Positions 22,141 to 34,463 are shown, counted from the stretch's first letter. The stretch is DNA of 64,000 nt from Mugil cephalus (GCF_022458985.1 NC_061774.1:13940616-14004615); one strand, 5' to 3'. Notes: generated by a model from the letters alone, not told the origin. Made by a program: numbers and translations.

Positions 22141-23100
22141 TGGACACCTGAGTCAGCGGCATAACCTGCATAAATCCCCCGTTCACCGACACCCCCTCGT
22201 CCACTAACAGGTGAGCCTGTGCCACCTTCTCCACAAACAAATCAACCGACCCATTCATTCGTTCAGCAGATTTCACGTACCCGTGACCGATCACCTCACC
22301 CACCCAAAAAACTACAAAGGTTACAGATACAGAAAAGGTTTGGAAAAAACTTTCCCACTCGCTCCCTCTTCCTCTCGTTGTCTTCTCACCGGACGAAGAA
22401 GAAGTTTGGCCTCTCTCTTGCTGGTCCCTGGTGGTAGCCCCTGACTCTTCTTCTGTTTTGCTTTTTTTCCATCGTTCTTTCTGGTCTATTTCTTGTTTTT
22501 GGAGCAGCCTTTCCCCTGTTTAGACCTTAGTCTCTAGTTTGGTTTCAGTGCTTTCTTCTGATTTTTGTCATCTTTGCTTATATCTTTTTTGTGCGTGTGT
22601 TCTGATTTGTTTCTTTGCTCCAAGTTTGTTTAGTCTAACTATCTTTCTGCTTGAGATATTGTCAGTTGGCTTGTTGGTTGTGTTGACCCTGTTTTTGCTC
22701 CTTTTGTTTCAGGCAGTTGCTTCTGGTTCTGTTTGTTTGATTTTCAGCGTGGCCCAGGTGTCATCAGGGGGGAGGATAGCCACTGTGGTGAGAACCCCAC
22801 TCCTGTCGCATGCATGTCGGCACTGGAACGCAGTTACTGTAAGTTTTGTAGTGATTCTTTTGTAGTGTAGCACCCAGGTTGGTGGGAAGGGGCACATACC
22901 CAGTAGACTGCCACCACCTGAGTCCTCAGTCGGCTGATTTGTTTAGTTTTGTTATAGTTATGGACATTTTAGTGTCGTTGTAGCCGACATTTTAAAGTAT
23001 TTTGCAGATAAAGTAATTTTCCTCATCATTAATCTGCGTTGTCTTTGTTTTCAGCATTGCAGTTCCCTCTCTTTAGGTTTACCCCTCATTTGTTTTCATT
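22141..23100. other. Non-coding spacer
   Basis: Pyrimidine-rich sequence with several open frames lacking any domain signature (for example 22539-22865, a Leu/Phe-rich frame typical of T-rich DNA). It may be LINE untranslated sequence. Nothing can be supported. Confidence 0.4.
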
Positions 23101-23546
23101 CAATAAAAATACAAGACAGCTTTCTTTTTTTGGTGAGTTAAGTTATGTTCACTTCCTTGTTGTTGCCTCTCTGTGTTCAGTGTTTGTAAAACCTCTTCTT
23201 GTGAAGATGATCAGTAAAAGGAGACGTTTCAGACTGTTCAGAGTAGGATGAATGCTGATGTCTTAGAAATGTAGCTGTCAGTGTCACAATGAGGGATATT
23301 TCCTTCTCTTCCACTCAGTCCATCACACATGAAGGCCCACTTGTTGTACTGGAGGCTAAAAGGGGTAGAAAACACATCAGTTCCTCTTCTCAGCATCACA
23401 AACATTCAACACCCTGCTCGGTCAAGTTTTCACACACTCTTTCACACTGTGAGGCGGATCATTAACAACACACCCTGTGTTCTGTTGAGAGCAACAGGAC
23501 TAACGACATTATAAGGAAATGGAAGGTCTTCCTATATTTATTTTAT

Positions 23547-24030
23547 TTAACACCTGTAATGTGGTGTTTTAACGTTCATAACCATATTTATAGAGAACAT
23601 TAGTGAGACAACAGCAAGGGTTGTTCCAGTGTTTTCTGTTCTTGTCAAATTCCACTTTACTGTAATGCTCATGTTTTCCACACTGTCACATCTGAGTTTT
23701 ATCACTGAGTTCATAGTTAGTGTTGGGTTGGACTGGACTAAATCATGTTCCTCTTTGACTATGAACTCAGTAATTAACACTGTACATGAATTTACACACA
23801 TCAGATCATGTCACCAAAATGTCAACATCATGATCTTCAGAGATGTTGTGGCAGTGCTGCTGTTGTGTTACTAGATTTATGTTTGACACAGATGAGACAA
23901 TAGACACATGACTGCACTTAAAATAAAAAAATGAGCAATACATTTGTTTTGATTCTCCACATACAGGATTTAAAAGGTTGATCAGTAATAGGAGACATTT
24001 TAAAATGTTTCTAGTTTGATACACCTTCAT
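23547..24030 (-). pseudogene. Antisense Ig-like reading frame, copy 2
   Basis: Homologue of the frame at 15904-16386. The leader-like start MKVYQTRNILKCLLLL is kept from 24030, and the downstream part with VIKLRCDS and ITVKWNLTR from 23801, but a small indel near 23820 puts the two halves in different frames. It lies directly upstream of gene 3. Confidence 0.33.
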
Positions 24031-24347
24031 GATGGTGTCTTAGAAATATCAGCTGTCAGTCTCAGAAGGAGGATGTTTCATTTAGTCCATCACACAGAAA
24101 AACACACTTGTTGAACTGAGGCTAAAAAAGGAAGAAAGTTGATACTGCTTCCCTTTCTTTTTTCTTCATATTACGAGAAGTTAGAAACAACGTTGTGCAC
24201 ATTTCACACTCTCTCCTCTGAGGCTGATCACTACCACAACACACTGCTTTCTGTTGAGAGCAGGGTACATAGGTTTGACTTTGGGAGGAATTAGATAAAG
24301 TTTGAAAGCTGCTGAGTGACTGAACAGAGTGTGAAGAGAGAGGAGAC

Positions 24348-27146
24348 ATGGAAGCTGTGGTTGGACTGATGCTGATGATACTTGGAGTCTCTCATGGTGA
24401 GATATTGACGTGGTACTTTATTCAGGTTTCTAAAGATGGTTTAGTGGATGAGTGAAATGTTAAACTTCTTGTTAACTGGTTCTGAAAGGAGGTTTGAAAG
24501 TCTCACACGTTTATCAAACAGTTTGATTGAGGACAATGAAGATGACATGATAGTCTTTTATACACACGGCTTTAGTTTGTAACTTTCCACAAAGTGAAGA
24601 CAGCTTGTCTCCCAAAATATCTACAGAGAAAAGATTAAGATTGATGCTTTGTGTCTTTGGGGTTGTGACACAGACATGGTCTCAGTGAATTCTTTCAAGT
24701 TTGGAGAAAGTCACAACTGAGAGATTTACACTTTGGAGGAAGGACAATAAACAATAGTCATGTATCAGAGACCAACTAAGGATGATAAATTATATTTGTG
24801 TAACTCTGGTGTTACATTGTGTTTCATGTGGCCTTGAGCCTCTGTAACTTTGTTGAGTAAACCTGATGAACAAAACCAGTGACAGATATAATGCCTTATA
24901 TGTCCTTGTTCCAACACTTCCTTGTAGCTACATACTGCCTACCCACTCTGAGTGACATATTCACATCTCTTAGTTTTATTGGCTGCACTACTGCTTCAAA
25001 TGATTCTACATTATTAATAATTTTATTCACATTTATTCATAAAATGAACCAACAGATAATTTGGTGGGTTTAACTCAGTTTGACACACACAGGTCTGTAA
25101 TTTATGTTTGGATTCAACTAATGTAAAAACTCTGTTTAACAGATTAATGTTGTTAAATGAATCACAGCAGTTTTCCAGCCACTGACCTGTGAAATGCTCA
25201 GCAGCAGAAATACATGTTTGATTGATTGTTTAGTCTGAGAGAGAAAAACCCACTAAGTCTGTTTTAGGTCAATGCATGTGACTGAAATATTGCAACAATT
25301 ATGCTTCATAGTGGTAGAAATGAAATACTCTCAATGTTTTAATTCACAGGTGGTGAAACTTACTGTGATGGCAGACAGAGTGGAGCTCAGTGTTATGGAG
25401 CTTTGGGAGGAACTGTGGTCATCAGACTGATGGACAACGCCTCAGAAATATTTAGATGTGATGTGAAAAAGGGATCATCAGTAATATTAAGATGGAGAAA
25501 CAAAATGATCATAACTAATGTGATCAAAGACAGATCTGTCTTTAATCCCAGTGATGGAACATTTAGGATCAATGACCTGAGCAGGGATGACAGTGGTCAA
25601 TATGATCTGAGAAGCTTTGACTCAAATGGAAAAGAATTACAAGAACAGACTCTACAGTTGTTTATTGAAGGTAAAATATTTTTTTCTACTCCAGAGAAAT
25701 TAAGTCATATTGACAGATCTAAATGTCAAATTGTATTGATTTGTGTACAAACAAAGATATCTTACATTCACTTACCAGTTTTTAGGTTCACTAGTGAAAA
25801 CAAATATAACAGTCCTGAACTGAATCCTCCTTCATTACTGTTACAGTCAGAGTCTAAATAATATACTTTATATTCTGCATGTTTCTGTATTTATTTATTA
25901 AGAGATAATTACCTTGTTATCAAAAGTCATCTGTGTGTGTTTCTCTCAGCTCCGGTGTCCTCTGTCCATCTGGTCTCTGAGTGTCTGTCCCATGGAGAGA
26001 AGAGGGTGTCCTGCTCCTCTGATGGAGGGGACAGTCCTCAGTACAGCTGGACTCTGGATGGACACTCAGTGACAGACGCTGAGCTCCTCCCTGGAAATAA
26101 TGAGACTAACGTCATCACTCTGAAACAAGACGTCTCAGGACATCTGGTCTGTTCAGTCAGGAATCACATCAATAGTGTCTCTACCTGTGGTGAGTGACAA
26201 CATGATGAGAAATAACTTGGTAATCATGTTGGTGTCATAACATCAGTCATAAATGATCTTTGTTTGTTCATAGGCTTCATATTCATCAACTGCACCTTAC
26301 CTAATGGGACACACATATCAGAGTGGGTGTTTGAAGCCAATAACACACTGTGTATTAACCCAACTACTGCCCCCACCACTGCCCCAACTACTGCCCCTCC
26401 CACTAGTTTGGGTAAGAAAAAACCCTCCAATCAAACTGTCATCAGTGATGAACCGTGGTACATTAGTTAGTGCAACTCTACTGTTGTGGTTTCATTGCCA
26501 TTTTTTTTCTCTTTCTATCTTTGTTTGTCTTCCTAAAAAGACATGTATTGTTCTCTAACTTAAAGTCCATCTTTCTTGTGTCTTTTATCTTCCAACAGCC
26601 TATTTGCCACTAATAGCTGGTGTATCCTCAGCCCTGGTCATTGTCTTGGTTGTGGTCTTATCAGTCATCTGGGCTCTGAAGAAAAAGCAAAGAAACAACA
26701 AACCTAAAGGTACAAAACTAAACTTCACTGGAGTCACAGTTATACCATTTGTTGTAATTACATTTTAAAAAGATATTTAACACACAAACTGGAAACAGGA
26801 GCAAACAGTTAACTTGGCTGTTGCTACTGCAGACGTAGACATACATAAACATTTTGTCTAAATCTCTTCAATAATGCAAATAAATGTTTTTCCCAAACTG
26901 TAAAACTTGTTCTTTAATTATTAATGAGTTCATGATCTTTGTGTCTTTCCTTCCTGTTGCTCTACAGAGGAAGAAAATGACCAGGAATTAACCTACGCTG
27001 ATGTTAGTATCGTGCAACAGCAGAGGAAGCAAGCTGAGCAAAGGCCAAATGTGGAGGTGGAGTACGGTCAAGTCAAGTCACGACCCCGGAAGATTGAACC
27101 AATAGAAGATGATTGTGTGTATGCAAAGGTCCGTGAAGACAGATGA
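24348..27146 (+). CDS. Receptor gene 3: CD2/SLAM-like Ig receptor with ITIM-like tail
   Basis: Exons: 24348-24396, 25350-25670, 25950-26189, 26274-26465, 26599-26709, 26968-27146; 363 aa, phase 1 junctions. Domains: leader 1-16, domain 1 to 123, domain 2 to 203, stalk to 267, TM exon to 304, tail to 363. The domain 2 exon is 18 nt shorter than its sisters (six codons lost before the last Cys), leaving the frame and all four Cys intact. The stalk has three TAP repeats. Its donor is GTTAGT instead of GTAAGT, usable but weaker. The tail has LTYADV and VEYGQV, two ITIM-type motifs about 24 residues apart, and CVYAKV near the end. An inhibitory receptor is inferred. AATAAA lies at 27217. Confidence 0.84.
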
Positions 27147-27664
27147 TTTAAAGTCTTGCTTAGAAAAAAAGAAAGATGGAAATGTTGAAGGCACTTAATA
27201 TTACTGCTGATAAGAAAATAAAATGAAAGACAGACAGACGCCTCCACCATATAAAGAGACCAGACATGTATTTATGCACTGCAAAATGACAGTCAGTCAG
27301 GGAGGGAGATGTATGTTTTGTGGGTTTCCTTCTTCAGTTTAGTCACAGTTAGTTCCTTTTGTTGCCTCTCCACATACAGCGTTTGCATGCATCCTTCATC
27401 ACCTGAGGCTGATTTGCTCCTGTTATCGTTCCACATAGATCCTGTTTGTAGCTTAGCAGCTGAGAAGTTTCTGCATTTTTTATGGAAACTCTGGAATAAA
27501 GTTTTTTTTTTTTTCGGTAATCCATGTTCTGATTTATGTTAATAATTTCAGGTCACCTGTGGTATTTGACTGTAAGCCAGGAAACACGCAAGGTTTTGCC
27601 TTTTGTACAGATTAACTTATGTTTGTTTTTGAAAGAGTAACTTTGTAAAAAAAAAAAATAATAA

Positions 27665-27751
<87 letters not shown>

Positions 27752-28110
27752 TTTACATTGATATAAATATATTTACTGGCTTAACATCTGTTCTTTTTAA
27801 CTCATAAAGGATGAACTGCATTTTGACATTTCTATGATCTGAATAATTTCAAAATCCTTCAAACCATTAAAAGAAAATGGAAAAACAAAGAAAATTCCTT
27901 ACTGTGTCTGTGGATAGTTGTGTTCAGTAAACCCCTGTGGATAGAAAACACACCTACTGGGAAAAGTCAATGGATTAACGCAGATATGTAGATATATTGT
28001 GAACATTTTGTTTGATTCCTCTAGCTGCCAGAAGAGGGAGACAAAAGATCTTCTCTGTCGAGTTGGCCAGACTCTCTCCAACTACGGCTCTGATCACTTT
28101 GGTACGGAAG
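27147..28110. other. Gene 3 3-prime flank
   Basis: Contains poly(A) signal AATAAA at 27217 and a flank repeated after genes 4 and 5 (GTGGGTTTCCTTCTTCAG at about 27320, 44981, 54510). Apart from the microsatellite listed below, no gene was seen. Confidence 0.5.
27668..27747. repeat. Compound (TA)n(GT)n microsatellite
   Basis: About 40 bp of TA followed by about 38 bp of GT. Orthologous-position tracts after genes 4 and 5 (45336-45394, 55140-55174) are shorter, so length varies between units. Confidence 0.93.
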
Positions 28111-28262
28111 CCCTAAAGGGTCATACATACATACATTTTATTCAGTCCGTTTTCCCCAGTATTTACAGTCAATGGTTTTCCCGTGGTAACAAGATAATTC
28201 CCCCGTTTTCTCGTGATAACGAGATAACTTTTCCTCCGTCTTCTCGTGCACGGTGTACATTT
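28111..28262. mobile_element. Foldback element, one arm only, copy 1
   Basis: Starts CCCTAAAGGGTCATACATAC and matches the left arm of the complete foldback element at 55512-56039, including TTTTCCCCAGTATTTACAG and the CGTGATAACGAGATAA block, but the right arm is absent. The same half-copy stands at 45765-45917 in the next unit. Confidence 0.6.
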
Positions 28263-28542
28263 TAGGACATCCTCAGGATCAGGCTTCAGCGTCAGATCTC
28301 AGATGAAAAGGTATAAGGTATCAGCAAAACCTGTCACACTCGCACCAAACAGTCACATGAAAAATAGTTATCGGACCAAAAGGCATCATTAAAAAAAACT
28401 TTTCACAATGAACGGCCTCAGGAAATAAAAAAATGTCACACTGAATAGCATCAGTAAATAAGCTGTCACATTGATCGGCATCAGGAAAAAATAGTCACGG
28501 GTGCTGAGTCTAGGCAAAGATAGTCTGTGGTGTTGGAATTGC

Positions 28543-29445
28543 TCACCGACGACGCTTGTCTCCGACCCTCTCCCACGCTGTGGTGCGAGGTCCTGGAGCC
28601 GGGCCGGGTTCATGCTGGTTGATCGGGAATCTCCTTTTCCGAAGGTCGTCAGCAGCTTCTCTGGCGTCGGTGTAGATCCTGGGTCCGTCATCCAGAAACA
28701 CCTTGAGCTTGGCAGGTGGAGGAGTCTGGAACCGCATACCGTCCTCCTTATTCCAACATACTCTCTTCTCTTCTTAACTATCTTGGTCGGGAAATCGTGG
28801 TCGAAATAAACTCTTGTGTCTTTGTAAAAGACCTTCTTCTTCTTCTAGGCAGACGACAATATCGCTTCTTTAGTTTTATACTCCTGAAATTTGCTAACTA
28901 TGGAGTGTGACGGAGCTTCCCGTGGTGGCCGTGGACCCAGAGCTGGCAGCGTTGTATTTTCAGGTCGAGCTCGCTGGGGGGGCTCAGTTCTTACTTCAGT
29001 AATTTGACCACAAAGTCAATCATATTATTTTCTTCCTCTCCTTCAGGAACTCCATATTTCCATTCATTTTTGTTTGCATAGATTTTTGTTTCAGCTGCGT
29101 TTGTCGGAGTGAATCCTCGAGGTCTTGGTTGCGCTCCTCCAGCTCAGCCACACGCTGTTCAGCTTCATCGATTCGCGTAGTTGTGTTTTTCAGGTCCCCC
29201 CTGATATCTCCCAGGTCCTGATTAATCTCATCTCGAAGATCAGCCAACTCTTTCTTTACGTCCTCTCTCAACGTAGATCGGAATGAGTGCAGCTCGTTTT
29301 GTGTCGGGGCGCATCGCCTTAATCTCAGAGTGAATGCCGGCTAGCAGGCTAGCTCCAGCCGGGGCAAGTCCGACCGGGCTAGGTGTGCTAGCGTTAGCAT
29401 CGTCTCTGCGGTTACTTTATCGTGTTCTCCAGATCTTGAGTTCAT
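28543..29445 (-). pseudogene. LINE-1 ORF1 relic, copy 2
   Basis: Start codon complement at 29443-29445 (MNSRSGEHDK). The coiled-coil frame at 29271-29020 reads DEAEQRVAELEERNQDLEDS and NGNMEFLKERKK. The C-terminal block at about 28737-28543 has FQTPPPAKLKVFLDDGP, REAADDLRKRRFPINQ and TTAWERVGD. Between them, pieces such as YKTKEAILSSAW fit the RRM of L1 ORF1p. It is broken into at least three frames and has no ORF2. This copy ends close to the retrovirus insertion. Confidence 0.82.
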
Positions 29446-29687
29446 TTTCCTTTTAGCTTTGCTCGTTTCGTCCCCTTCCTTTGTAGAATAAACGTGTTAC
29501 CTCGTCAAAGCACTTGAATCTGGGGAAAAAAATCTGTGATTTTGGGAGTGTTAGGTCAGCCTGCCATCTTGTCTACTTTCCCACCGGAAGTCACTAAAAC
29601 ATGATTTTGTTGTGTGAATAACACAATTACAGGTCTTACTGTAACATACTTACTGAACGTTCATATACTGAAAGTCTAAGATTCTAT

Positions 29688-29691
29688 AAGT
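29688..29691. repeat. Target-site duplication (left) of the endogenous retrovirus
   Basis: AAGT precedes the 5-prime LTR and recurs at 37506-37509 after the 3-prime LTR. The uninterrupted site, TATAAGTGCAACATT with one AAGT, survives at about 47297-47311 in the next unit. Confidence 0.9.
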
Positions 29692-30206
29692 TGTGGGAAC
29701 AGTAAAATGTATGCGTGCTTATGAGTGCTTTAATAATCAGGTTTAATTACCAGAAGTGATTCAATATGCAAAATATGGGACATAATCAATGGAACAGAAT
29801 ACACTGAACATGTACTGTGTGCAGAAGTGGAAAACACTGGAAGGCCGAATGATATGATTGTATTGAGAACAACTTGTACTTAAAGGTCACCATGTATTTT
29901 CTGAAGATGTCTCGCGGGGGGAGCAGGATGCGCCGGACCACAATCTAACAGAGAAAGTGTGTCAAAGAGGAGAAGTAGATGAGCCTATCAGGAGTAGACA
30001 AACACCTTAGACTGTAGGAATAGAAAAGAACTGCCCCCGCGAAGGCAACTGAGATCCAGACTCATATCTTTGTATGTACTGTGGTCTCCACACTCTGCAG
30101 ACTGTGAATAAATACTCGTACTGGACGTCATTCTCTCGTCTCTTTATTCCTCACATCAACGGACCCGGAGAGGAGAGGAAAGCAGGGCTAAAATTCCTCC
30201 TCAACA
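29692..30206 (+). repeat. 5-prime LTR
   Basis: Begins TGTGGGAACAG and ends CTCAACA. It has AATAAA in GTGAATAAATACTCG near 30108, the likely R-region poly(A) signal. By eye it differs from the 3-prime LTR by one G-run length change and about two substitutions near 29915-29931. Confidence 0.95.
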
Positions 30207-30208
30207 AT

Positions 30209-30226
30209 TGGGGGCTCGTCCGGGAT
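30209..30226 (+). other. Primer-binding site for tRNA-Pro
   Basis: TGGGGGCTCGTCCGGGAT lies two bases after the LTR. This is the 18-nt site known from murine-leukemia-type retroviruses that prime with tRNA-Pro. Confidence 0.95.
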
Positions 30227-31295
30227 AGTGAAGGAAGAACGGAGCGAGGACATTTGGTTTAAACGATCGACACACAACGGCGAAAAGAGACAGAGCGCTC
30301 GAAACTAAGGTAAAGCAGAACCTGTTTATCGAATCTGCATTATTGGCAACACTAAAGTAAAAGTCTCTCTAAGCCGGAAATGTGCCATCAGTAAAAGACG
30401 AACAGACGAGTAAAGCGTGCGTGAAGTGAAACAAAGTAACAAGGTTCCTGAAGAAGAAGAAGAAAAAGAAAAAAGGAAAAGCGCTAAAAGACGTAAGTGC
30501 ATTTTAAATTGTAGCAGGGCTACAGTCGACTATCCCGGTCGTGGCGGACCCACCGTTGGCTCGACGGGGTCACGGAGTGAGCTGGGTTAGGGCCCCGAGG
30601 GGTGGGGACCCTCAAATTACCTGAAAAGACCTAACTGGGTTAGGCATATAGAATATCTGAAATTACAGATTGTTGGTTTGAGTCCATGGGGTTATAGTCC
30701 CCTAAATTAGAATATCTGAAATTACAGATTGTTTGTTTGAGTCCATGGGGTTATAGTCCCCTAAATTAGAATACCTGAAATTACAGGTGGGAGGGGTTTG
30801 AGGCCCTGGGGTATCTCCCCTAAAGTAGTATAGTCTGCGGACTAATAAGGTGGAATTCCTGTGGAACGGGACTAGCCCTCACGAAGAAGTCGGCATATAA
30901 GAATTGGCAATAAAATTAAAGAGAGTAGTGCGTCTTGGGTTGGGATTGTAATATATATATATGTATGAGCTCTAATCGTGTTGTCTTTGTGTTTGTGTGT
31001 TCGCTACGAGATTGTCAAATAAAATAAGTGTGAAATACGGGGTGGAGAAGTTCTGAGGTGTCAGGAGCGCCGTGAGTACACTAGATAGTGTCTGAAGTGA
31101 TATGACAAACTGAGAGCGGAAACCTAGCGGTGATAACACAAACTCTCAGTGTGACGGGAAACCTAACGGTGGCAACAAGTCACTAGATATCACTCAGGCT
31201 ATCGTACTCAAACAGTCGCTCCAAAGGCTTGTGGTTCGGGTGTATTCCATAAATTCACCGGCTGGCCTCAGAACTAATAGAGAAGAACAGGCATA
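30227..31295 (+). other. Retroviral leader with tandem repeats
   Basis: About 1 kb between primer site and gag start without a convincing gene. It contains three copies of a 59-bp repeat (listed next) and a second imperfect pair with GAAACCTAGCGGTG and GAAACCTAACGGTG near 31118 and 31149. Leaders of such viruses carry packaging signals; whether these repeats do so is not known. Confidence 0.7.
30651..30827 (+). repeat. Three 59-bp direct repeats with internal inverted repeats
   Basis: Units start at 30651, 30710 and 30769 with GAATATCTGAAATTACAG or GAATACCTGAAATTACAG. Each holds CTGAAATTACAG (near-palindromic) and GGGGTTATAGTCCCC or, in the third, GGGGTATCTCCCC, a potential hairpin with a 4-bp G-C stem. 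The first two units are nearly identical and the third has diverged. Confidence 0.85.
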
Positions 31296-33155
31296 ATGGA
31301 AGGAGAGTTTGAGAGAGAAATAGACGACGGGGGTTGGGGCCGTCCGCGCTCTGCGTGGGTGACCTTGGGAGTACAAATAGATAATATGTTCCGTGCAGGA
31401 GAAGCCGTTAGTGATAAGAAGGATAAAACTAAGAAACTAGCGGAAGCTAAAGAAAAGGTGAAACAATTGGTTCGGTTTAAAGGGAAAACCTTAGAAGATA
31501 AGGGGCCTTTAGGCAAATGGTTGTGGGAAAAGCAAAAAGAATGTGAGGTTAAGGTAGCAGATCTGGTAGAGCAGGGAAAACAGGCAGGTCTGTTGCAGAA
31601 GTCCAGAATAAAAACTGAAACGGAGGCCCAGGACAAGGAACGACGGGACTGGACGGAGCTCGCGGTCTGGTGGCAGAGTACTACGCACCTACATTCGGCG
31701 GACAAGGAAAAGGACAAAGGAGGTCCAAAAGAATTGGTAACCACACAAGACACCCACACTTGTCCTCCTCCATACGCCCCACCTAAGACACCCACATCCG
31801 GCATTTACCCCACTTTACACGTAACAGAAGGTACACTGCAGATAGACGATGTAGCCACAGGAGAAATTGCAAGCCCAGCACCTGCACTGGTGAGCACGAC
31901 TAAGACTCCACCTTCTATGACACCGACCAGTCCTGACAAAACACCTCCAAGACCCCAGTCAGTGACCAGCAGAGACACTGAAACAGAGTACATTCCAAAT
32001 GACCCTTTCCAGGACCGACAACAGCGAGAACATGGTGACATTGACTATAGAGCATACAGGGAAGCGGAGGAAGAGGTTAAGCGAGAGAGGGACACCACCA
32101 TACAGCGGTCTAAAGAATTCGAGGACCAGGGCAAGCGAGAGTTGATGCAGGACCAAGTACGAAAACCAGATAGAAACGGACCAACGCCCCGCGATAGCAC
32201 TGATCTTATGTGGGACCTGAGCGAGGGAGAGGAGTGTAAGCCTCCAGTGACAGGAGCAGCAGCGTTTACAGGAAAAGGCAGGTATGAGGGACAGACTAGG
32301 GATGTCGGAGTTAAATGGAAATTGAAGGGCAGATGGGAGAACACGCCACAGGCTGATGAGGAGGAGGAGCAGATTGCAGAACTAGAAAGAGAAGTAGAAA
32401 AGGCATCAGAGAGACTGAGGGCCAGTATGGAAAAGACTCAAATCTGGGTGGCTGACGCCAGGGGACGCAGACGATCTGTGAGGGACAGAGGAAAGTGGGA
32501 TGAGTCCAGGGACCGACAGGACCATCAACATCTGGCTATGCCCCTACTAAGCACGGCCGGACAACCTGACAAATACAAACCGTTTACTTTAGGGGACATC
32601 CAGACTATAGTCGACAAACTGCCCCCTGTAGTGGAGGGAGGCAACAGGTGGTTGGACAAACTGGACTCTCTGACCGCGGGACAGAAATTAGCTCTAGGGG
32701 ACTTTAGAGCTGTTGCAGCAAGATGTATGACAGGGGGTGACCTGCGTGACATAGAGACGGACGCCAACACTAAGGGGTTGCCTGACAATGCACCATTTAC
32801 GAGACAAAGCACTGCGATCGGACAGGCCATGCGAGACAAATATCCTCTACCACACGCCGCTATAATCCCGAAACTGAGATGGAACCCCGAACAGAGCCCA
32901 AGAGAGTTTCTTACGCAGGCTAAAGATCAATGGGTGAGCAACACCGGCTGTCACCCAGGAAGGAAATCAGTTCAAAGGGAGTGGTTTAGACAGGCCGTTC
33001 TAGAAGGGGTCCCGGAATCTGTTAGAAATACGATGAAAAACAATCCTGACATGCAAGGGTGTGACGCTCACGTCTGGGAAAAACATCTCGTCCATCACCT
33101 CACTGCCACACAAGACCAAGTACTTAAAGAGGGCAAAGAGTTAACTGACATGTAG
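31296..33155 (+). pseudogene. Retroviral gag, matrix to capsid part, ended by an early stop
   Basis: A 619-codon frame from ATG 31296. The middle is Pro/Thr-rich and highly charged (about residues 140-400), as in the spacer between matrix and capsid. From about residue 420, GDIQTIVDKLPPVVEGGNRW and later SPREFLTQAKDQW resemble gammaretroviral capsid and its major homology region. The frame stops at TAG 33153-33155, yet the same frame continues open to the zinc knuckle, so the stop probably cut a longer Gag. Gag builds the particle; this copy would lack nucleocapsid unless the stop is read through. Confidence 0.85.
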
Positions 33156-33647
33156 GCGCAGCTGATTAAATTACAAATAGCTGACGCTAGAAATAAAGTA
33201 AATGACAAAAAGAAAGAAAAAATCGTGCCCAAGATAATGGTGTCTACCGAACCTCAACCAAATACTCCTGATTTGTTCCCGGTTCCTCCATGGGCGCCAC
33301 AGCCACCACTCTATCCATCTGGTCCACCAGGAGGTTACTTCAGAGGTAATTACCAAAGGAGGGGACGGGCGACTAGGGGCTGGGGTGCCAGAGGAGACTA
33401 CGGGAGGGGCTACGGAGGTCCTCGTCCCTGCTTCCTGTGTGGAGACACGATGCACTGGGCCAGAGACTGCCCACACTATGCCCAACACCACCGAGGAGGT
33501 GGAAGACCGCCTCGAGGGGGAGGCCGTGGCTACGGACCTCCGGCACCACTGCCACCTGCGCCACCAGGGGCCGCCAGCGCACCGCCAGGGGGAGTGACCC
33601 AATTTCCAGCCTGGGGTGACGACTGTGACTATCCCCAATACGAGTGA
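33156..33647 (+). pseudogene. Gag nucleocapsid part behind the early stop
   Basis: Same frame as gag. A Lys-rich linker is followed by Pro/Gly-rich sequence and one CCHC knuckle, CFLCGDTMHWARDC (C-x2-C-x4-H-x4-C), then an Arg/Gly-rich region. The knuckle is the RNA-packaging motif of nucleocapsid. It ends at TGA 33645-33647, in frame with the protease remnant, the arrangement seen where pol is made by stop-codon readthrough. Confidence 0.82.
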
Positions 33648-34463
33648 CACACCCCACAGAGTGACCCCGACAACACACTAATGGGGTTCTCTGGGGAAAA
33701 GACAACTCTGCCATTCACCAAACCATTACGCACAAAATTGGGCACCCAGGTTCTACAACACCCGTTCGTGTTCTCCCCAGCTGTTCCAACTAACCTACTG
33801 GGCAGGGATCTGCTCATTAAACTCGTGGCGACAATCCTGTGTTCAGCTGACGGCCTCCAAGTCCATCTACCAGACGGAGCCCGTCTGCCATGCGGTCAAC
33901 AGGTCTCGGACCATGGACAATATCTCATACAACCGGTCGTTGATCCCATGGCCGACATCTATTGGGGCTTACTGAGACCTGAGACCACGAAGAGGGGGGG
34001 CATTCTCTCGGCCTACCTCGCGTGGAGGCCCTGGATATCACAGCTCCAGCCGCTCCTGTCTCCTCCCGACCCTCCACACGTAACGTTGTTTTACGATCGA
34101 ACACAATGTGAGTGGTATCAGGAACAATTCCAGGAACAATTAGAAGATAAAGAGTGGACAGTCCACTCCCAAAACATATACGTTGCTCCAGAAGGCGTAG
34201 CCGCCGGAGTTAACCTCACCACAGAACAACTAATCTGGTATAAAATGGCGGACGAAGCGGCACCACACATTTCCCTAGCGTTACATCCAGAACATGAGGC
34301 TAAAGAGCTCGGTAGCATTGTAAAACGTTCTTTACAACAGACGGACTGGGCGCAAACGTCCGTCCCTCAGGTGCAGTATTCTGCCTCGACTGCGATTATC
34401 CAATCTGGTTACGACAATATCCCCACAAACAGCAGGCGGAAGACGGCATACAAGACACTATAG
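33648..34463 (+). pseudogene. Protease remnant and start of reverse transcriptase
   Basis: Same frame as gag. MGFSGEKTTLPF (flap-like) and TNLLGRDLLIKL (conserved protease C-terminus) are present, but the N-terminal part with the catalytic DTG is not found between the gag stop and 33681, so the active site is missing. The rest, with PDPPHVTLFYD and similar, is the linker before reverse transcriptase. The frame ends at 34463; the RT start continues in another frame from about 34415. Confidence 0.75.

Noticed and set aside
30651-30827. CRISPR-like array
   Set aside because: The 59-bp units are contiguous direct repeats without unique spacers, in a vertebrate retroviral leader.
31274-31804. Minus-strand frame of 176 codons opposite gag
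   Set aside because: It is a shadow of the long gag frame, with no start context or motif of its own.
33171-33714. Minus-strand frames of 113-159 codons opposite nucleocapsid
   Set aside because: They arise from the Gly/Pro/Arg-rich codons of nucleocapsid on the other strand. No known domain.
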